This document shows positions 1 to 7,841 of a DNA stretch of 64,000 bases, in pieces. The notes under the pieces are model-generated. The model did no database searches and was not told the DNA's origin. It saw nothing but the letters and a program-made list of their open reading frames with translations. Positions within the stretch are counted from its first letter, which is position 1. Each line of letters opens with the position of its first letter. Origin of the DNA: Clostridium tetanomorphum. GTDB taxonomy: Bacteria; Bacillota; Clostridia; Clostridiales; Clostridiaceae. Location: the NCBI RefSeq assembly GCF_017873215.1, contig NZ_JAGGKA010000004.1:124001-188000 (forward strand). Direction: 5' to 3'. The position numbers and the translations under genes were made by a program.

Positions 1-132
1 TAAACAGTTAAAATAATAGAACTGTTTACTTCAAGGGAGCAGTTTGAATTTTTAGCGCTCTTTTTGTTTTGTGAGAAATTATTATATTTAATAATTTTGT
101 AATAATTGAGTAAGGGTTATGTTATTTTAAGT

Positions 133-141
133 TGATATAAT
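133..141 (+). promoter_or_regulatory. Extended -10 promoter of the ABC operon
   Basis: TGATATAAT, a TGn extension plus a perfect TATAAT at 136-141, lies about 70 bases ahead of the first ABC gene. No good -35 box is placed at 17 bases, which fits an extended -10 promoter. Start-point mapping is not possible from sequence. Confidence 0.55.
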
Positions 142-147
142 CTTAGG

Positions 148-162
148 TGTTCCAGGGGAACA
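148..162. promoter_or_regulatory. Perfect palindrome at the predicted start point, candidate operator
   Basis: TGTTCC-AGG-GGAACA is a perfect inverted repeat beginning 6 bases after the -10 box, where a repressor would block transcription. A further repeat AAACAGTT..AACTGTTT lies at about 3-28. The regulator gene is not in the window; for YtrA-like ABC operons a GntR-type repressor upstream is common, so that is the inferred candidate. Confidence 0.5.
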
Positions 163-211
163 GTTAAGATTTTTAAGTGGTCTGAAAAATTAATACAGGG
201 AGGTAAAGCAA

Positions 212-1114
212 ATGAAACCTATGGTTACTTTTGAAAATGTATCTAAAATATATAATAAGAATTTTTATGCATTAAAAGGTGTTAATTTAGAAATTGGTGA
301 GGGGATGTTTGGTCTTTTAGGGCCTAATGGTGCAGGAAAAAGCACCCTTATGAAAAGTCTTATCACATTAATTAATCCTGACAAAGGAAATATTACAGTA
401 GAAGGATATGACACTAAAACCCATTCATTAGAAGTTAGAAATATAGTTGGGTATCTTCCACAGGAATTTTCTATATATCCTAATTTAACTGCTGTTGAAT
501 TTTTAGATTATATGGCTCAGTTAAATAAGTTAGGTGATAAAAATATGAGAAGAAAAAAGATAGAGGAAGTATTAGAAAAAGTTAATCTTTTGAATTGGAA
601 AAACAAAAAAGTTGGAGGATTTTCAGGAGGAATGAAAAGAAGACTTGGTATTGCCCATGCCATAATGAAAGATCCTAAAATTTTAATTGTAGATGAGCCA
701 ACAGCAGGGCTTGACCCAGAAGAGAGAATTCATTTTAGAATGCTTCTTGTGGAATTGAGCAGACAAAAATGTGTCATATTATCTACTCATATTGTAGAGG
801 ACATATCTAGTTCTTGTGAAAATATAGGACTTTTAAATAGAGGAAGTATACAGTATATTGGCTCACCTTTAGAATTTATATCAAAGGCTAAAGATAAAGT
901 TAGAGAATTTCAGGTTTTCAGTCAAGAGGATATATTGGATTTAAAAGATAAGTATGAAATTATTTCTATAAGAAGAACATCAAAAGGAACTTTTTTAAGA
1001 GCAGTAGGAGAAAATTTTTTGAGAGAAAAGGGAGGAAGAGATGTAGAGCCTAGTCTTGAAGATGCCTATATGTACTTTATGAAATATGGGGAAGGGGAAA
1101 AGAAATATGTTTAA
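212..1114 (+). CDS. ABC transporter ATP-binding protein
   Basis: A 300-residue nucleotide-binding subunit that would energise the membrane proteins encoded just downstream. Walker A is GPNGAGKST near residue 37, the signature is FSGGMKRR near residue 139, and Walker B reads ILIVDEPTAGLD. The start is set by GGGAGG ten bases upstream. The stop overlaps the next start in the string ATGTTTAA, so the two genes are translationally coupled. Substrate cannot be read from the sequence; ABC-2 systems of this layout export peptides, antibiotics or drugs. Confidence 0.93.
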   Translation: MKPMVTFENVSKIYNKNFYALKGVNLEIGEGMFGLLGPNGAGKSTLMKSLITLINPDKGNITVEGYDTKTHSLEVRNIVGYLPQEFSIYPNLTAVEFLDYMAQLNKLGDKNMRRKKIEEVLEKVNLLNWKNKKVGGFSGGMKRRLGIAHAIMKDPKILIVDEPTAGLDPEERIHFRMLLVELSRQKCVILSTHIVEDISSSCENIGLLNRGSIQYIGSPLEFISKAKDKVREFQVFSQEDILDLKDKYEIISIRRTSKGTFLRAVGENFLREKGGRDVEPSLEDAYMYFMKYGEGEKKYV

Positions 1115-1850
1115 AACTATTTTTGCAGTGGTAAAACATGAATTCAAAAGCCTTCTGAAAAATTGGATTACAATTATTGCTGTTATTTCATTTATAATAG
1201 CGCCAATTTTAGTATACAGCCCTATTACTGATGGGAGGGTATGGAATAAAGTATATGCTGCCTATTATTGTAATAATGGATTGGTATCAATTGCAATAAT
1301 GATAATGTCTTTTATAACTATAAGCATTTATTATAAGGATGAAGTAACAGAGATGCCTATATTAATATTTTCCCAACCTATTAAAGGAAAAACATATGCT
1401 ATAGGTAAGTTTTTAGGTGGATATGTGTATTGTTTATTATTTGCATTGTTAGGAAATATAGCTTGGATGTTTAGTCCTATATATTTTAAAGAAATCCCCT
1501 ATCCATTACTTTCATTTTTTAAATATTTTATGATTTATTCTATACCTTCTTTCTTTGCAATACTTTCATTAAATTATTTTTTTCAAGTTTTATTTAACTT
1601 AAAACCATTAACTATATTTTTGCCTATGTTTATATTTATGTTCACATCTGGACCTCCAATCCCAATTAGCTATTTTGGAATAATGATAGATTCTAGATAT
1701 ACTACTAATTTATATTCAGGTATGCCATTACCGGCAGAAGCTATAAAATATATTATGATTAATAGAACGATTATAGTAGCTTTGGCAGTATTACTTCTTA
1801 TAATATCTATATTAAAATTTTCTCCCAAAAAATTAATGGATAGAAGGTGA
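1107..1850 (+). CDS. ABC-2 type permease subunit
   Basis: A hydrophobic protein of about 247 residues with six likely membrane spans, matching the permease half of an ABC-2 exporter. The ATG at 1107 is preferred to the in-frame ATG at 1086 because a strong GGGGAAGGGG ribosome site sits directly before it. It overlaps the ATPase stop by 8 bases and ends 4 bases before the next permease gene. It lacks any recognisable soluble domain. It probably pairs with the ATPase before it and with the larger permease after it. Confidence 0.85.
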   Translation: MFKTIFAVVKHEFKSLLKNWITIIAVISFIIAPILVYSPITDGRVWNKVYAAYYCNNGLVSIAIMIMSFITISIYYKDEVTEMPILIFSQPIKGKTYAIGKFLGGYVYCLLFALLGNIAWMFSPIYFKEIPYPLLSFFKYFMIYSIPSFFAILSLNYFFQVLFNLKPLTIFLPMFIFMFTSGPPIPISYFGIMIDSRYTTNLYSGMPLPAEAIKYIMINRTIIVALAVLLLIISILKFSPKKLMDRR

Positions 1851-1854
1851 GCTT

Positions 1855-3336
1855 ATGTTTTTTAAATATCATTTTAAACAACAATCAAAAGTTATGAAAG
1901 GAATTGCAGCTACCTTTGTGGTATTAGTTATAATTTTTAACTTGTTAAATCACAGTAGAGAGTGGTACATGTTAAGTATTATGATAACTTTACTGCCATT
2001 ATTTTTTACTTCTAATATTTTTTCAAGTGAAGTTGAAAAGAAAACGGATTTCTTAATTTTTACATCTAGAACACCTAGATATAAAGTATTAATAGAAAAG
2101 TATTTATCAGCATGGATTATTAGTGAAGGGATAATTTTTATTGCATATGTTTCCGCAGTAGTTAGTGGATTTGAAAAGTCTTTATTTGCATTTATGATTA
2201 TAGTAATATATTCTACAGTGCTTAGTTTGATAGGACTTTTGGTTAGCAATATTAGTAATAATACACTATTAGGATATGGTGTATCTTTAGGTATATGGAT
2301 ATCAGAAATGATGTTAGGAGCTAGATGGCATGAAAGACACACCTTTTTATCTACTAATGTAAATTTAATTAATAGATCAGTGAAAATATGGTCTAATATA
2401 TTGTTTATGATTATTTTAGTAATTGTATTAATTCTTTTAAATTTATTTATAGTAAGTAGAGGAGAGAATTTAAGAAGAAAACTTACTTATAAAGGTACAG
2501 CAGCGGTAATTGCAGTTTCTCTAATCTGTTTATTTTTATATAATTCCTTCTTTCTAAAATTAGAATTTTGGAAGGACAATAAATGGACTTTGATAAAGGG
2601 AGAAAATATTAATTTACAATATAAAAATTTAGATTATGATCGTGCAAAAGAAATATTTAAAATATGTAATGAGCAGAGTAAGGCTTTACAAGAGTTGTTT
2701 GGGGAAAGTATAGGGTATAATAAAGTATATGTATGGCATGGAGTAGAGAGTGATTTTATAGAAGAGGAAAACAATGCATATTTAATACCTTTTAGAAGCT
2801 TAATGAAACTTAATCCTACAGAATATGGTGGGAAGTATTGGTATGATGATGCATATACAGTGTTAATGGAGCCAATATTTAAGCAACTAGAAGAAAATAA
2901 TGAAAATGAAATATTGAAAGGAGCATGGAAAAACTATATATATTATTCATATATATCTCCTAATACAAAAAATAAACTTAGAGAAAATAAAATATTTAAG
3001 ATGCCGGAGTATTATAATAATAGTAAAGAGGAATATATGGAGAATTTAGAAGATAACCTGAAAAGTGGTAAACCTGAAAAGAATAATATACATGCTCTTG
3101 GATCTATATCAAGCGCTTTTTTATACAAATTAGACCAAAGTAATCATGAAAATACTATAAAGCTTTTAAAATATATAAATAATAGTGAAAAAAGGATTTC
3201 ATATAGGGATATAGAAGAATTTATAAAAAAGAATTATAAAGATAAGACATTAGAAGAAACTCTTAATTTATATAATGAAATAAGAGAATACCATGAAAAA
3301 CATTATAGTGATAGAGGGCTTGTAACAGAGGATTAA
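1855..3336 (+). CDS. ABC-2 type permease with large C-terminal soluble domain
   Basis: A 493-residue protein. Residues 1-230 hold about six membrane spans in ABC-2 style. After a last span near 215-232, residues 235-493 form a hydrophilic domain that should face outside. This layout resembles permease/M1-aminopeptidase fusions, but no HExxH zinc motif is present, so any peptidase-like domain would be inactive. That resemblance is an inference from layout. The gene is coupled to the permease upstream (4-base gap), and a 36-base gap separates it from the second ATPase. Confidence 0.75.
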   Translation: MFFKYHFKQQSKVMKGIAATFVVLVIIFNLLNHSREWYMLSIMITLLPLFFTSNIFSSEVEKKTDFLIFTSRTPRYKVLIEKYLSAWIISEGIIFIAYVSAVVSGFEKSLFAFMIIVIYSTVLSLIGLLVSNISNNTLLGYGVSLGIWISEMMLGARWHERHTFLSTNVNLINRSVKIWSNILFMIILVIVLILLNLFIVSRGENLRRKLTYKGTAAVIAVSLICLFLYNSFFLKLEFWKDNKWTLIKGENINLQYKNLDYDRAKEIFKICNEQSKALQELFGESIGYNKVYVWHGVESDFIEEENNAYLIPFRSLMKLNPTEYGGKYWYDDAYTVLMEPIFKQLEENNENEILKGAWKNYIYYSYISPNTKNKLRENKIFKMPEYYNNSKEEYMENLEDNLKSGKPEKNNIHALGSISSAFLYKLDQSNHENTIKLLKYINNSEKRISYRDIEEFIKKNYKDKTLEETLNLYNEIREYHEKHYSDRGLVTED

Positions 3337-3372
3337 GTTAGTTAATTATTAAAATGGTTAGGGGGAGCTAAT

Positions 3373-4293
3373 ATGGAATACATACTTAAGACCATAAATT
3401 TAACTAAGCAGTATGGAGATGTTAAAGTTGTTGATAATGTAAATATAAATATTGAAAAAGGGGACATATACGGATTTATTGGACAAAATGGAGCAGGGAA
3501 GACAACTACACTTAGAATGATAACAAATCTAATAAAGCCTTCAAGTGGTTCTGTGGAGTTGTTTGGAGAAACTTTGACTCCTAAAAGCTATAATTTATAT
3601 GAAAAAATAGGTTCAATAATAGAGTTTCCAACATTTTATCCAAATCTTACAATAGCAGAAAATCTTGAAATACATAGAAGAATGATGGGAATAAATGATA
3701 GAAAAAGAGTAGAGGAAAGTTTAGATTTAGTAGATCTTTTAGATGTTCGTAATAAAAAAGCTAAAGACCTTTCTTTAGGAATGAAGCAAAGATTGGGAAT
3801 AGCTCAAGTACTTTTGCATTATCCTGAATTACTTATTTTAGATGAACCTACTAATGGACTTGACCCTATAGGTATAAAAAAGATAAGGGAACTACTTATT
3901 AATTTATCACAAACTAAAAAAGTAACCATATTAATATCTAGCCACGTTTTAAATGAAATTCAAAATATGGCTACTAAAATAGGAATAATTGCTAAAGGTA
4001 AGCTTATAGAAGAGATAGACTATGAAACCATCAGAGAGAGAAATAGAAATCATTTGAGAATAGTTGTGGATAATGATAAAAAGGTATGTACATTACTAGA
4101 AGAAAAGCTAGATATTACAGATTATGTTGTAGCTGATAAGAATACAATTAAAGTTTACGCTTGTTTAGATAATAGTGATTTAATCAATAAAGTTTTAGTA
4201 GAGAACAATATAAGGGTTAAGGAATTAACTTTTTCAAGGGAAAATCTTGAGGATTACTTTATTAAAATGACGGGAGCGGATATAAATGTTTAA
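3373..4293 (+). CDS. ABC transporter ATP-binding protein, bacitracin/lantibiotic type
   Basis: A 306-residue ATPase with Walker A GQNGAGKTT near residue 37, the variant signature LSLGMKQR, and Walker B LLILDEPTNGLD. The LSLGM signature is typical of BcrA and lantibiotic-immunity ATPases. The last 80 residues form the usual C-terminal extension of that group. The start is set by GGGGGAGC upstream. The stop overlaps the next permease in the string ATGTTTAA, the same junction as between the first ATPase and permease, which suggests the two pairs arose from related modules. Confidence 0.92.
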   Translation: MEYILKTINLTKQYGDVKVVDNVNINIEKGDIYGFIGQNGAGKTTTLRMITNLIKPSSGSVELFGETLTPKSYNLYEKIGSIIEFPTFYPNLTIAENLEIHRRMMGINDRKRVEESLDLVDLLDVRNKKAKDLSLGMKQRLGIAQVLLHYPELLILDEPTNGLDPIGIKKIRELLINLSQTKKVTILISSHVLNEIQNMATKIGIIAKGKLIEEIDYETIRERNRNHLRIVVDNDKKVCTLLEEKLDITDYVVADKNTIKVYACLDNSDLINKVLVENNIRVKELTFSRENLEDYFIKMTGADINV

Positions 4294-5032
4294 TGCAGTA
4301 TATTGTGAATTCTTGAAATTAAAGGGACTAAAGCTTCCACTAATGATTTTAATATGTACTATTATCCCTATTGTAATTGGACATAGTATTAGTTATTATG
4401 ATAATTTAATTGTGTTAAATACTTATTTTCAGACAATAGTTTGGACTAATTGGGTAGTTTTTATTGTATTATTTTCTTTGATTATAGATATGATATTTGC
4501 TAATGAATATAAGAACAATACCATAAAAAATATGTTTTCTTACCCAATGTCAAGGCGAAAGTTATTTGGGGCTAAAATAATTACTTCCATGTGTATTATA
4601 GCTATAGTATATATGTTATCCTTAGTTGTATCATTGATTTCAGTGATAATAGTGAAACATAGGCCTTTTTCAGTGGAATTCCTATTTCATGTTTTAGGGG
4701 CTTATATAACTTCTGTAATTGGATTTATCTGCTTTGTATCTTTAATTGTTACAGTATGTATTTTAACAAAAAGAATTATAGCACCTTTAATCTTTAGCAT
4801 GTTTAGTGTTATTTGTATAATATATTTTTATGTTTTTTCCTCAGAATCAGGAAATTTTAAATGGATATATTTTTTGCCAGCAACTAGCCCCTTGCAATTA
4901 AGTTTAGAGATATTAGGAGAAGAAAAAATTCCTATGGAAATGATATATTTAGCATGTGTTGGATTAATAATTAGTTTAATTGCAGGATGTATGGTTAGTA
5001 TATTAATATTTAATAAAAGAGATGTGAAGTAA
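4286..5032 (+). CDS. ABC-2 type permease, lantibiotic-immunity style
   Basis: A 248-residue protein with six likely membrane spans, starting inside the last codons of the preceding ATPase. Size and topology match BcrB/SpaE-type permeases that pair with LSLGM-type ATPases. Together the five genes look like one operon with two ATPases and three membrane subunits, probably for export of or resistance to a membrane-active compound. The target is unknown. Confidence 0.85.
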   Translation: MFNAVYCEFLKLKGLKLPLMILICTIIPIVIGHSISYYDNLIVLNTYFQTIVWTNWVVFIVLFSLIIDMIFANEYKNNTIKNMFSYPMSRRKLFGAKIITSMCIIAIVYMLSLVVSLISVIIVKHRPFSVEFLFHVLGAYITSVIGFICFVSLIVTVCILTKRIIAPLIFSMFSVICIIYFYVFSSESGNFKWIYFLPATSPLQLSLEILGEEKIPMEMIYLACVGLIISLIAGCMVSILIFNKRDVK

Positions 5033-5173
5033 AGTTATCTACGGTAAAGATTTTAAAATTATGTATTTAAGGATAACTAGGTAAGAGTATTGTTGTTTTG
5101 ATACATAGTTATTCTTACATTTTTATTCAAATCTTTTTACATCCGCTAACGTAGTTTCTTATGCTATTGCTAT

Positions 5174-5521
5174 TTAATCTATTCTTATTAATTTTATAAA
5201 TAAAATATGATTTTCTAAGTCATATTTTACCACTGCTTCATCTGTCATCATACCAACTAAACTTAATTCTGTATTGGTCATGTCGTTGCCGGATAAAGTC
5301 CAGTAATATTCTTCTAATTCATGAAGCCTTGGAGAAGATAAAAGTTTTTTTGTGGTGGTAAAAGTTTTTTCATCTATATGAGCATTATATATTTTAAAAT
5401 CTATAATAGTTTTATCATTTAAAGATTCTACATTTATATTGAATTTAGTTGAATTTATTTTATAGGAAAAACTCATTAATTCACTTGCTATTCTTACTAT
5501 TCTTTCATTATACTTCTTCAA
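5174..5521 (-). CDS. Hypothetical small protein coupled to the membrane protein gene
   Basis: A soluble 115-residue protein without a family I recognise. It reads from a TTG at 5521, two bases after the stop of the upstream membrane protein gene, with AAAGGA about ten bases ahead. No signal peptide, cysteine pattern or membrane span is visible. The tight coupling suggests that it works with the membrane protein, perhaps as a cytoplasmic regulator. That role is inference only. Confidence 0.7.
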   Translation of the reverse strand: MKKYNERIVRIASELMSFSYKINSTKFNINVESLNDKTIIDFKIYNAHIDEKTFTTTKKLLSSPRLHELEEYYWTLSGNDMTNTELSLVGMMTDEAVVKYDLENHILFIKLIRID

Positions 5522-5523
5522 TA

Positions 5524-6762
5524 TTATCTTTCCTTTCTTAGGTTTGTTATAAGTGGCAATAGTATAATAGCTACCAAACCACCGGAGAAACCATTATTAT
5601 ACAGATTAATTCCTCCATGTAAATATCCAATGTTCATTACCAAAGAAGCATGAAGAAATCCTGCAAGTATTCCATAAAAAACACCATAAAATCCGCATAT
5701 TGGAGCTAAAGTTGTGCTAAATAGTGTGGCTAAAAGCATTCCAGGTGAATTAATAGACCATATGTTTACTATAGATGCAATTATAGTACCTAATACTATA
5801 GGAATTGTATTTCTTAAATGTTTACCAAAAGCACCAAAACCAACTATAGTGAATATACCTGCCATAGTAGGACCGTTTAATGCGCCCTTTATAAGTATAA
5901 CATACATTGTAAAAAACAAACCTAGTATACCCATATTTATGAGAGATATACCTTCACCAAATAAGATTTGATAATCAGATACAGCTTTTCCCGATTGTTT
6001 ATATAATTCTTTTAAATGGATTAATTTCTTTCCATTTAAAAAGTACCCTAATATTATCATTGAAATAAATATAAAGCATAGAAACACTAAAACAGTAGAA
6101 GTATATTTAGTAGACCATAAAGTTCTTTGAGGAAAATTTATTCCAAAGGATCTAAGTATAGACATAAACATTGTTCCAATTAATCCGCCTGCAAAGCCTG
6201 CATTATATAGATTGAAGCCATCATGCAATTTCATACAATAAGAAGCCATTGGAGAAATTATAAAACCTAAAAGTATACCAGAGCCTACTCCTATTAAAAT
6301 TCCTTGCCACAAAATAAAATGGCCTGAAAAAGAAAGCTGACTTACTGTGGGAGACAATGTACTTCCAAATAGTGCTATTAATATATAGTTTGAAAAAGGT
6401 TCTTGTTGATATTTAGAGTAAAGCCAGGTGCCAAAGAAGATTGGCCACACATTTAAAAGATTTTTTCCAAAGAATGCAAAGCCAGTTACAGTAAATAATG
6501 CAGCAGTTATAGCACCATTAGGCTTTAATTTTAATTTTATAAGTATAGCTATAAATATGAGGCTTAATAAACCTGAATTTATAAATGGGGCACCTATACC
6601 TGATATTTCAAAGTAATCAGTTATAAGTATATCAGGTTGAAATATTAAATGTTCAAGTCCTAAAAGAATATTTCTAGGACCGTCCATCAAAAAACCAAAA
6701 ATAATAAAGGAAGAAAAGTAAAATATTAATATTTTATAACTATAAATTAAATTTTTTTTCAT
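5524..6762 (-). CDS. Polytopic membrane protein with internal duplication, probably DUF1576 type
   Basis: A 412-residue membrane protein with about ten to twelve spans. The two halves are homologous: TGFAFFGKNLLNVWPIFFGT in the first matches VGFGAFGKHLRNTIPIVLGT in the second, and DGFNLYNAGFAGGL matches GGINLYNNGFSGGL. From memory this is the pattern of the DUF1576 family; I could not check it. Conserved polar residues (FGK, NLYN, GFxGG) inside the membrane suggest a transporter or channel with inverted or tandem halves. It starts at an ATG preceded by GGAGGTAAT and is followed at once by the small gene. Confidence 0.75.
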   Translation of the reverse strand: MKKNLIYSYKILIFYFSSFIIFGFLMDGPRNILLGLEHLIFQPDILITDYFEISGIGAPFINSGLLSLIFIAILIKLKLKPNGAITAALFTVTGFAFFGKNLLNVWPIFFGTWLYSKYQQEPFSNYILIALFGSTLSPTVSQLSFSGHFILWQGILIGVGSGILLGFIISPMASYCMKLHDGFNLYNAGFAGGLIGTMFMSILRSFGINFPQRTLWSTKYTSTVLVFLCFIFISMIILGYFLNGKKLIHLKELYKQSGKAVSDYQILFGEGISLINMGILGLFFTMYVILIKGALNGPTMAGIFTIVGFGAFGKHLRNTIPIVLGTIIASIVNIWSINSPGMLLATLFSTTLAPICGFYGVFYGILAGFLHASLVMNIGYLHGGINLYNNGFSGGLVAIILLPLITNLRKER

Positions 6763-6917
6763 ATTACCTCCTATGGAATATATTTTAAAATATTGTAAAT
6801 TATAATGGAAAAATTGTCTATAAAATTTAGTAATATTTATTTTAAAAATTTTTAAATTGCAATTCTTAATTAGAAAAAGTAAAATAATATAAAGAATATA
6901 TAAAGAATGGTGATTGT

Positions 6918-7556
6918 ATGGAAAATAATTTTTATACCAAAAGAGAAGATATAGTAAATGCTATAACTCATGGAATTGGTGCCCTATTAGCTATAGCAGC
7001 ATTAGTTATTTTAATAGTATATGCAGCATTAAAAGGAACAGCATGGCATGTAGTGAGTTTTTCTATATATGGAGCTACTTTAGTGATACTTTATTTAGAA
7101 TCTACACTATATCATAGTCTTAGGGGCGAAAATGTAAAAAAGCTATTTAGAAAATTTGATCATATGTCTATTTTTATACTAATTGCAGGAACATATACTC
7201 CTTATTGTTTAACTGTACTTAGAGGGAAATTAGGATGGACAATATTTGGTATAGTGTGGGGATGTACAATATTGGGGATAGTTTTGAAAGCATTTTATAC
7301 TGGGAAAAAAGAATCTATTTCTACCATGCTATATATAATAATGGGGTGGCTTATAATTATAGCTATAAAGCCTTTATATTTGTTAATGACATTTAAGGGA
7401 TTTATGTTTTTAGTAATTGGAGGAATATTGTATACAGCAGGAACCTATTTCTTTGGTAAGGATAATATGCCTTATAATCATGGTATATGGCACTTATTTG
7501 TAATAGCAGGAAGTATACTACACTTTTTTTCAGTAATGAGTTTACTGAATATATGA
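6918..7556 (+). CDS. Hemolysin III family membrane protein
   Basis: A 212-residue seven-span protein of the hemolysin III/YqfA (PAQR-related) family. The family signature is visible: NAITHGIGALLA near residue 14, ESTLYHSL near residue 61, the FDHMSIFILIAGTYTP segment, and the C-terminal HGIWHLFVIAGSILHFF with the conserved histidines of the PAQR metal site. Proteins of this family are named after a Bacillus hemolysin but their physiological role is unsettled. A strong terminator follows. Confidence 0.93.
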   Translation: MENNFYTKREDIVNAITHGIGALLAIAALVILIVYAALKGTAWHVVSFSIYGATLVILYLESTLYHSLRGENVKKLFRKFDHMSIFILIAGTYTPYCLTVLRGKLGWTIFGIVWGCTILGIVLKAFYTGKKESISTMLYIIMGWLIIIAIKPLYLLMTFKGFMFLVIGGILYTAGTYFFGKDNMPYNHGIWHLFVIAGSILHFFSVMSLLNI

Positions 7557-7608
7557 AGGTAAGGTGAAAATGTAGAGGGATTATTAGCGTAGAATGATAA
7601 TAAGTTAG

Positions 7609-7656
7609 AAGAAAAAGCACTACTTTTTGTAAAGAAAGTGCTTTTTCTTTTGACTA
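7609..7656 (+). terminator. Rho-independent terminator after the hemolysin III gene
   Basis: The stem AGAAAAAGCACT pairs with AGTGCTTTTTCT and runs into a T-rich tail. Confidence 0.85.
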
Positions 7657-7841
7657 CTTTAAAATAAGTATATCAATTTTGTGTATTAACAGAGTCATTT
7701 TTATATTTATATGGAATTTGATTGAAAATATAAAAAACAATATGAAGGAAATTAGTGTTTTTTGTAGAATAAGAGTAGTTATTAATTTAATTTAGTAATA
7801 TGATATAAAATTGCATAAACATATGTGTGAGGAGAATTCAG

